A stretch of 55,532 nucleotides of DNA from Nakamurella silvestris (GTDB lineage Bacteria; Actinomycetota; Actinomycetes; Mycobacteriales; Nakamurellaceae), in contig QXCQ01000232.1 in assembly GCA_003576535.1 (NCBI GenBank), positions 1-55,532 on the forward strand, read 5' to 3'. Position numbers and translations under genes: made by a program. The notes beneath the pieces were generated by a model that was given only the letters and a program-made list of their open reading frames with translations, ran no database searches and was not told where the DNA came from. Of this stretch, positions 50,662 through 55,532 are shown piece by piece (the first letter of the stretch is position 1; each line of letters begins with the position of its first letter).

Positions 50662-50751
50662 GGTAGCGTGTCCGAGCGGCCTAAGGAGCACGCCTCGAAA
50701 GCGTGTGAGCGTGAAAGCGTTCCGTGGGTTCAAATCCCACCGCTACCGCCA
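50662..50751 (+). tRNA. tRNA-Ser (anticodon CGA)
   Basis: Acceptor arms GGTAGCG (50662-50668) and CGCTACC (50741-50747), G discriminator and encoded CCA. Anticodon stem CACGC/GCGTG encloses CTCGAAA, giving CGA. A long variable arm fits tRNA-Ser. Confidence 0.95.
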
Positions 50752-50753
50752 AC

Positions 50754-50799
50754 GAACGGCCCCTGCTGTCGGTGAGTATCCCGACGTCAGGGGCCGTTC
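50754..50799 (+). terminator. Rho-independent-like terminator of tRNA-Ser
   Basis: Arms GAACGGCCCCTG (50754-50765) and CAGGGGCCGTTC (50788-50799) with inner TCGG/CCGA pairing, followed by GGCGTTTTCC, three bases after the tRNA. Confidence 0.8.
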
Positions 50800-50864
50800 G
50801 GCGTTTTCCAGGGGTGGTTTCGGCCCTCCTGCTGTGTGGTGATCCTTTGCCCTCGCCGCCCCAC

Positions 50865-50917
50865 GACGATTTGGGTCCTGGATGGTCGAAATCCGACCAT
50901 CCAGGACCCAAATCGTC
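50865..50917. repeat. Interspersed palindrome, family 2, copy 2 (perfect)
   Basis: Perfect 24-bp arms (50865-50888 and 50894-50917) around an AAATC loop. The left arm ends TCCTGGATGGTCG. The centre and outer ends match the palindrome at 18532-18586. The gap 50752-51046 holds the tRNA terminator, this element and a further inverted repeat; no gene was seen in it. Confidence 0.85.
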
Positions 50918-50966
50918 AGGGTTACGTCGGACCGGTGGAGCCGACCCGCCGCTGACCAAACCCCCT

Positions 50967-51036
50967 GTTCCCGCGCACGTTCTTGCTCCTCGCGCACGAA
51001 ACATCGCGCGCGAGGACGAACAACGTGCGCGGGAAC
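50967..51036. repeat. Long inverted repeat before the MocR gene
   Basis: Arms GTTCCCGCGCACGTT (50967-50981) and its complement (51022-51036), with an inner CTCGCGC/GCGCGAG pairing. It lies eleven bases after the MocR stop codon and may be its terminator. GTTCCCGCGCAC recurs at 55477-55488. Confidence 0.7.
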
Positions 51037-51046
51037 ATGAAGGGGG

Positions 51047-52450
51047 TCAGGGGTTCTCGATCAGGTCGATCAGGATTTTCAGGGACCGCACCAGTTCGGT
51101 GTCGGTGGCACCGCCGTACCCGAGCACCACCCCGGGGTCGGGTCGCCCGTCGAAGTAGTACTCGGCCAGATCGGCAACCAGCAGCCCCTCTTCCGCCGCA
51201 CGGGATACCAAGGACGCCACGTCCGTACCGACCCGCAGGTCCAGCACGGCGTGCAGGCCCCCGTCCAGCCCGCGGGTGCTGACCGACGAGCACCCGGCCA
51301 GGGTGCGGATCAGCAGTTCCCGTCGATGACGGTAGTCACGCCGGGTCCGCGCGATGTGACGGCGCACCCCGCCGGAGGCGAGGTGGTGGGTCAGCGCCAG
51401 TTGGGTCTGGATCGACACGGGGTTCCCCATCCGCTCCCGGACCGCCACCATCCTGCTGATCAGGGCGGGGGAGGCGACCAGGTAGCCGGCCCGCAACGAC
51501 GGGGTGAGGATCTTCGAGAAGGTCCCGAGGTGGACCACGGTGGCCGGGTCGAGGGCGGCCATCGCAGGCAACGGCATGCCGGTGTGCCGGAACTCGCTGT
51601 CGTAGTCGTCCTCCACGATCACTGCCTCGTGGTGCCGGGCCCACCTCAACAGGGCCTGCCGCCGAGCCACGGACAGCCGCCCGCCGAGCGGGTACTGGTG
51701 GCTGGGTGTGGTGAAAATGATTTGTGGGCAAGGGTTTCCGGTCGGCAGGTGGTCCACCATCAGGCCGTCGTCGTCGACCGGGAGGTACAGCACCTCGGCC
51801 CCGAGTTGCGTGAGAACCGCGCAGGCGGAGGGATAACCCGGGTTCTCCATCCCGACCAGGATCGGCCGCGCGGAGTCGAGCTGCATCGACTGCACCAGCA
51901 GGGTGAGTCCCTCCCGCGTGCCGGCCGTGACGATGAGATCTTCTGTCCTGCTGGCCAATCCGCGAGCGATCCGCAGGTGCTCGGCGATCTCGGTGCGCAG
52001 TTCCGACAGTCCGGCCGCGGGTGGCTCGGTGACGTGGAGGGACTCGGTCGAGGCCTCCCGCCAGGAGCGTCGCCAGGAGGAGTCGGCGAGCCGTCGGGTG
52101 TCGGGTTGGCCCGGCGTCAGATCCAGCAACGCCCGGGCCGGCGGATGCTCGTGGGCGGGGCGGCGCGGGGCTGTCGCCGCCGAAGGGGCCAGGCTGCCGC
52201 TGATGTAGGTCCCGCCGCCCTGGGTGCTGCGCAGGTACCCCTCCCCGTCCAACTGTTCGTAGGCGGCGGTGACGGTCCCGCGGGAGATGCCGAGCTCACC
52301 GGCCAAGGCCCTGCTCGCCGGCAGGCGGTCCCCTGGTTGGAGCAGGCCGCCCGTCACCGCTGCGCGCAGGCCGGAGGCGAGCTGCACCGACAGCGGACGC
52401 GGGTCGGACCGGTCGATCCGCAGGGGAAGGTCCAGCCCGGAGGTGCGCAT
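51047..52450 (-). CDS. MocR/PdxR-family transcription regulator (GntR-aminotransferase fusion)
   Basis: A 467-residue fusion. The N-terminal winged helix of GntR type covers about 15-80 (PLSVQLASGLRAAVTGGLL, LPASRALAGELGISRGTV). The rest is an aminotransferase class I domain with TAGTREGLTLLVQ, VGMENPGYPSA, VEDDYDSEF and the PLP lysine in GTFSKILTPSLRAGYL. MocR proteins use PLP as effector and often control vitamin B6 genes. It is divergent from a PNPOx-like protein, and the 137-base gap holds two palindromes likely to be its operators. ATG 52450 is the natural start; longer readings enter that gap. Confidence 0.9.
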   Translation of the reverse strand: MRTSGLDLPLRIDRSDPRPLSVQLASGLRAAVTGGLLQPGDRLPASRALAGELGISRGTVTAAYEQLDGEGYLRSTQGGGTYISGSLAPSAATAPRRPAHEHPPARALLDLTPGQPDTRRLADSSWRRSWREASTESLHVTEPPAAGLSELRTEIAEHLRIARGLASRTEDLIVTAGTREGLTLLVQSMQLDSARPILVGMENPGYPSACAVLTQLGAEVLYLPVDDDGLMVDHLPTGNPCPQIIFTTPSHQYPLGGRLSVARRQALLRWARHHEAVIVEDDYDSEFRHTGMPLPAMAALDPATVVHLGTFSKILTPSLRAGYLVASPALISRMVAVRERMGNPVSIQTQLALTHHLASGGVRRHIARTRRDYRHRRELLIRTLAGCSSVSTRGLDGGLHAVLDLRVGTDVASLVSRAAEEGLLVADLAEYYFDGRPDPGVVLGYGGATDTELVRSLKILIDLIENP

Positions 52451-52515
52451 GCCCCTACCGTGCCACTGATCGGCGCTGTGCGACACAGGGCGTCCGATGG
52501 TTCCATCCCGTGGCC

Positions 52516-52571
52516 GACCAACAATTGGTCTAATGGCATCGGCAAGAAGTGGCTCTGCTGCTGGGCCACTT
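52516..52571. promoter_or_regulatory. Probable MocR operator region (two palindromes)
   Basis: GACCAACAATTGGTC (52516-52530) is a palindrome with 6-bp arms. AAGTGGC (52547-52553) and GCCACTT (52565-52571) form a second inverted repeat. CTAAT at 52530-52534 may be part of the -10 box for the rightward gene. Confidence 0.5.
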
Positions 52572-52587
52572 TGCGGGGGATGATGAC

Positions 52588-53328
52588 GTGGTGAACTCGC
52601 AGACAACCACGGAACCGTCAATCGCGGGACCCGTCGTGGGCCCGACGACAGGGCCGACCCTTCCCGTCACCGATCGCACCAGGGTCCGCCGGATGGCCGA
52701 ACGCCAGGTCGTCGACCGGGAGGCCCTGCACCGGATCCTCGATGAGGGCCTGGTCGCGCATGTCGGGCTGATCCGACAGGGGCCCGAGGGGGCTTACCCG
52801 GTGGTGATCGCGATGGGGTACGCCCGGGACGGTGAGAGCATCCTGCTCCACGGTTCCTCCGGCGGCGGGATGACGCGGGAGGCGGCGGCCGGTCGCCCGG
52901 TGTCGGTGGCGGTGACGCACCTGGACGGGCTGGTGTTCGCCCGCACCCTCTTCGACAGCTCGATGAACTACCGCAGTGTGGTGGTGCTCGGCGTCGCGTC
53001 CGTCGTCCCGGATGCCGAGAAGGCGGCGGCCCTCGATCTGATCGGCGAGCACCTCATGCCCGGCCGGGTCGCGGAGGTGCGTGCGATGACCAAGAAGGAG
53101 ATGGCGGCCACCATGGTCCTGCGGATCCCGCTGGACGAGGTGAGCGTCAAGGTCCGGGCCTACGGGGCGAGCGAGGAGGAGGGGGACGGGGAGTCCCGCG
53201 AGGTCTGGGCCGGTGTGCTGCCGTTGGCGGTGCACCCCGGTACGCCGCAGACCTCCGCCCTGACCCCGGCCGGGGTGCCGGTCCCAGCGTCGGTGCTGGC
53301 CCTGGCATCAGCCGACCGAAACAGCTGA
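52588..53328 (+). CDS. Pyridoxamine 5'-phosphate oxidase-like FMN-binding split-barrel protein
   Basis: About 246 residues. The split-barrel pattern of PNPOx-related proteins is visible: RQVVDREALHRILDEGLVAHVGLI, YPVVIAMGYARDGESILLHGSSGGG, RPVSVAVTHLDGLVFART, NYRSVVVLGVASVV. This subgroup commonly adjoins MocR regulators and may bind FMN or a B6 vitamer. GTG 52588 (or 52591) is favoured: GGGGG lies eight bases upstream, whereas GTG 52549 falls inside the operator palindrome. The family 1 palindrome at 53325 overlaps the stop codon. Confidence 0.82.
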   Translation: MVNSQTTTEPSIAGPVVGPTTGPTLPVTDRTRVRRMAERQVVDREALHRILDEGLVAHVGLIRQGPEGAYPVVIAMGYARDGESILLHGSSGGGMTREAAAGRPVSVAVTHLDGLVFARTLFDSSMNYRSVVVLGVASVVPDAEKAAALDLIGEHLMPGRVAEVRAMTKKEMAATMVLRIPLDEVSVKVRAYGASEEEGDGESREVWAGVLPLAVHPGTPQTSALTPAGVPVPASVLALASADRNS

Positions 53329-53394
53329 CCGCGCTCCGGCCCGACATTCGCGCAGTACGGAAGGAGCGCGAAAGTCGGCAAGGAGCGCGGTCAG
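53325..53394. repeat. Interspersed palindrome, family 1, copy d
   Basis: Outer arms CTGACCGCGCTCC (53325-53337) and GGAGCGCGGTCAG (53382-53394); an extra GGAGCGCG is inside. It overlaps the stop codon of the PNPOx-like gene and probably ends transcription between convergent genes. Confidence 0.8.
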
Positions 53395-53415
53395 CGGCAG
53401 CGCGAGGAAAACAGA

Positions 53416-53982
53416 TCAGGCGGCGGCAGGGGTCTTGACCGCGGAGACCTCGATCTCCAGGGTGATCTTCTCCGAGACGAGGACACCGCCGGTCTCCAGG
53501 GCGGCGTTCCAGGTCACGCCGAAGTCGGTCCGGTTGATCGTGGTGGAGCCTTCGAAACCGGCGCGGACCAGGCCGTACGGGTCGGTGGCCAGGCCCGCGA
53601 ACTCGAAGTCGATGACGACGGACTTGGTGGTGCCCTTGATGGTCAGGTCGCCGGTGACGCGGAAGGTGTCGCCGTCGACCAGTTCGGTGGCGGTGCTGGC
53701 GAAGGTGATCTGCGGGAACGCCGGGGCGTCGAAGAAGTCGTTGGTGCGCAGGTGTCCGTCACGCTGCTCGTTGCGGGTGTCGATGCTCGCGACCTCGATG
53801 GTCAGCTCGGCGTGGGAGGCGGCGGGGTTGTCGGCGTCGAGGTGGACGGTACCGGCGAACTCGTTGAAGCTGCCGCGCACCTTCGTCACCATGGCGTGAC
53901 GGGCGACGAAGCCGATCCGCGAGTGGGTGGTGTCGAGGGTGTACTCACCGGTCAGGGCTGCGGGGAGGGTGCTGGTGCTCAT
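53416..53982 (-). CDS. YceI family lipid-binding protein
   Basis: A 188-residue lipocalin-like protein. GEYTLDTTHSRIGFVARHAMVTKVRGSF is the family start, then IDTRNEQRDGHLRTNDFFD, FRVTGDLTIKGTTKSV and RAGFEGSTTINRTDFGVTW. No signal peptide, so it is cytoplasmic, unlike the Escherichia coli YceI. The family binds polyprenoid lipids or amphiphiles. ATG 53982 has AGGAG about seven bases upstream. It is divergent from a MarR regulator and its promoter is overlapped by two palindromes, so MarR repression is likely. Confidence 0.9.
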   Translation of the reverse strand: MSTSTLPAALTGEYTLDTTHSRIGFVARHAMVTKVRGSFNEFAGTVHLDADNPAASHAELTIEVASIDTRNEQRDGHLRTNDFFDAPAFPQITFASTATELVDGDTFRVTGDLTIKGTTKSVVIDFEFAGLATDPYGLVRAGFEGSTTINRTDFGVTWNAALETGGVLVSEKITLEIEVSAVKTPAAA

Positions 53983-54021
53983 GAGGGTCTCCTGGAATCC
54001 GAAGGCCTCCGAGCGGGGGCC

Positions 54022-54069
54022 TTGTTGATGTATCAACAACCTAGGTCAGGTTTGCTGACATGTCAACAA
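54022..54069. promoter_or_regulatory. Two MarR operators covering both divergent promoters
   Basis: Site 1, TTGTTGAT-GT-ATCAACAA (54022-54039), is a perfect palindrome. Site 2 (54052-54069) is TTGCTGACA-TGTCAACAA, nearly perfect. Centres are exactly 30 bp apart, about three helical turns. Leftward, TTGACA (54066-54061) and TAGGTT (54043-54038) form the yceI promoter with a 17-base spacer. Site 2 covers its -35 and site 1 overlaps its -10 and start point. Confidence 0.75.
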
Positions 54070-54083
54070 GTTGGGCGTAGGAT
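54055..54083 (+). promoter_or_regulatory. MarR gene promoter, leaderless
   Basis: CTGACA (54055-54060), a 17-base spacer and TAGGAT (54078-54083), ending seven bases before GTG 54091. No Shine-Dalgarno sequence. The -35 lies inside operator site 2, which predicts autorepression. Confidence 0.65.
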
Positions 54084-54090
54084 TATTCCT

Positions 54091-54561
54091 GTGACTGAGA
54101 ACAAGGCCGCTCCGAGATGGCTCGACGGCACCGAATCCCGGATGTGGCGGGCCTGGATCGACATGCACCGCCACCTCGACCGGGTGCTGGAGCAGAACCT
54201 CGCCGATGCCGGGATGTCGATGGCCGATTTCGTCCTGCTGGTCCCGCTCTCGGAGTCCCCGGAAGGTCAGCTGCGTGCGCGGGACCTGGGGGCCGAGGCC
54301 GGCTGGGACCGCAGCCGGCTGTCCCACCAGATCCGCCGGATGGAACAGCGTGGGTTGGTGGCTCGGGTGGACTGCGAGACCGATGCCCGCGGCACCTTCA
54401 TCCGGCTCACCCCGCAGGGTCGGGCCGCCATCGAGGCGGCCGCGCCCGGACACGTGGAGTCGGTGCGGGAGAACTTCCTCGACCTGCTGGACCCGTCGGA
54501 GATCGACCTGATCACCGCGGTTGCCGAGCGGGTCCTCGAACGGGTCCGGCCCCGTGCCTGA
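54091..54561 (+). CDS. MarR family transcription regulator
   Basis: A 156-residue winged-helix dimer-forming repressor. The recognition region is LRARDLGAEAGWDRSRLSHQIRRMEQRGLV with the wing DARGTFIRLTPQGR. The helices before and after form the dimer interface. GTG 54091 begins the transcript itself according to the -10 box. It probably represses itself and yceI through the two palindromes at 54022-54069. The glycosylase gene overlaps its 3' end by eight bases, so all the downstream expression may be under this repressor. Confidence 0.9.
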   Translation: MTENKAAPRWLDGTESRMWRAWIDMHRHLDRVLEQNLADAGMSMADFVLLVPLSESPEGQLRARDLGAEAGWDRSRLSHQIRRMEQRGLVARVDCETDARGTFIRLTPQGRAAIEAAAPGHVESVRENFLDLLDPSEIDLITAVAERVLERVRPRA

Positions 54562-55453
54562 GGGGCACAAGGTCCACCGGATCTCCCGGGCCTTCGCCGC
54601 GGACTTCGTCGGGAAGAAGATCGCCGCCCGGTCGCCCCAGGGACGTTTCGCCGCCGGCGCCGCCGTGCTCGACGGCCGGAAGATGACGGATTCGCGGGCG
54701 GTGGGCAAACAGATGTTCCTCGGCTTCACCGGCGGGCACTGGCTGCGGGTCCACCTGGGGATCTACGGGATGTGGGACTTCGCCGGTCGAATCCGGGAGC
54801 AGGTCGAGGTCGACCCGCGGGCGGGGACCAGAACCCTGCGTACGGTTCATCCGGAGGCTGCCCGGGCAGGGTCCGGCACCTTCCCGCCGGAGCCGGTCGG
54901 GCAGGTCCGCCTGCGTCTGGCGACTGCGGTGGCGGTCGCCGACCTGCGCGGCCCCAACACCTGTGAACTGCTCACCGCCGACGAGATGGATGCGGTGATC
55001 CACAAGCTGGGCCCGGACCCGTTGAGTCCGCTCGGTTCGCCCGAGGAGGCCGAGCAGGAGTTCGTCCGGCGGGTGAGGGGCCGAAATGTGGCCATCGGTC
55101 AGCTGTTGATGGACCAGGGGGTGGTGAGCGGCATCGGCAACATCTACCGGGCGGAGATGTTGTTCCGGGCCGGCCTCGAGCCACACCTGCCCGGGCGTTC
55201 CCTGTCGGCCGAGACCGCAGCGGCACTGTGGCGGGACTGGGTCGGGCTGTTGCAGGTCGGGGTGGACACCGGGCTCATGCTCACGATGGACGGGCTGGGT
55301 CCGGAGGAGTCCGCCCTTGCCCTGGCCAGCCGGGCGGATCGGCACTGGGTGTACGGCCGGGCCGGGCTGCCGTGCCGGGTCTGCGGGACCGAGATCGCGT
55401 TGGAGACGATGGCCGGCCGCAAGCTCTACTGGTGCCCGAGCTGCCAGCGCTGA
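54554..55453 (+). CDS. Fpg/Nei family DNA glycosylase
   Basis: A 299-residue base-excision repair enzyme. After GTG 54554 the protein begins M-PEGHKVHR, giving the N-terminal Pro nucleophile and catalytic Glu of the family, in the PEGH form typical of endonuclease VIII (Nei) relatives. VGKQMFLGF and LGIYGMWDF carry the beta-clamp motifs, QLLMDQGVVSGIGNIYRAE is the helix-two-turn-helix, and four Cys residues (CRVCG, CPSCQ) form the C-terminal zinc finger. It overlaps the MarR gene end by eight bases and may be co-transcribed. It removes oxidised bases and cuts the AP site. Confidence 0.92.
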   Translation: MPEGHKVHRISRAFAADFVGKKIAARSPQGRFAAGAAVLDGRKMTDSRAVGKQMFLGFTGGHWLRVHLGIYGMWDFAGRIREQVEVDPRAGTRTLRTVHPEAARAGSGTFPPEPVGQVRLRLATAVAVADLRGPNTCELLTADEMDAVIHKLGPDPLSPLGSPEEAEQEFVRRVRGRNVAIGQLLMDQGVVSGIGNIYRAEMLFRAGLEPHLPGRSLSAETAAALWRDWVGLLQVGVDTGLMLTMDGLGPEESALALASRADRHWVYGRAGLPCRVCGTEIALETMAGRKLYWCPSCQR

Positions 55454-55532
55454 CCTCCAGGGCCGGAAAACCACAGTTCCCGCGCACCGTACGGTAGTTG
55501 TCAAGCTGCTTGGGACGCGGTGGTGGGTTGTG
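55454..55532. other. Intergenic tail with partial inverted repeat
   Basis: GTTCCCGCGCAC (55477-55488) matches the arm of the inverted repeat at 50967. CCGTACGG follows as a short palindrome. No gene is seen before the window ends. Confidence 0.4.

Overview
The window is a GC-rich chromosomal segment with dense short intergenic gaps, frequent GTG starts, an ANTAR regulator, a SigB/SigF-type sigma factor, an Rv0909-type antitoxin, a tRNA adenosine deaminase with its actinobacterial partner protein, and sortase-anchored surface proteins. Together these point to an actinomycete (Actinomycetota); the genus cannot be fixed from the sequence alone. No integrase, transposase, phage gene, CRISPR array or rRNA was seen. 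Four tRNA genes are present: Ser-TGA, Arg-ACG, Ser-GCT and Ser-CGA.

Layout. 1-2.5 kb: end of a rhamnose-type aldolase/dehydrogenase, a sugar epimerase and an S51 peptidase. 2.5-13.2 kb: a small secreted protein, a broken copy of the peptidase 3' end, tRNA-Ser, and a 3,079-residue LPNTG-anchored adhesin with a vWA domain and 18 DUF11-type repeats of 136 residues. 13.2-27 kb: TauE-like permease, aromatic aminotransferase, hydrolase, a lipoprotein beside an ECF sigma/anti-sigma pair, tRNAs, GNAT, M20 peptidase, sirtuin, a three-gene acyl-CoA dehydrogenase / PIG-L-methyltransferase / glycosyltransferase operon, a SigB/F-type sigma factor and a GAF-ANTAR regulator. 27-30 kb: a second vWA surface protein ending in LAYTG, then a tandem-repeat island. 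30-36 kb: EamA permease, HMG-CoA lyase with CaiB-type CoA transferase, OsmC, a paralogue of the small secreted protein, and an MFS drug exporter. 36-48 kb: HrpA helicase, antitoxin-like protein, glycolipid-binding protein, ABC-F ATPase, CopD, an unknown membrane protein, TyrA, and the TadA-associated protein with TadA. 48-55.5 kb: a WXG/EspC-like protein with a DUF1023 hydrolase, tRNA-Ser, a MocR regulator with a PNPOx-like protein, YceI with a MarR regulator, and an Nei-type glycosylase.

Themes across the window. (1) Cell-surface display: two related vWA proteins, one with LPNTG and one with LAYTG. (2) Interspersed palindromes: at least two families sit between genes. One family flanks the second small secreted gene as direct repeats, while the first small secreted gene is flanked by a duplicated peptidase fragment. 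(3) Many genes have a TANNNT box 6-8 bases before the start codon and no Shine-Dalgarno sequence, suggesting leaderless transcripts. (4) The divergent YceI/MarR promoter region can be read almost base by base: two 18-bp palindromes 30 bp apart cover both promoters.
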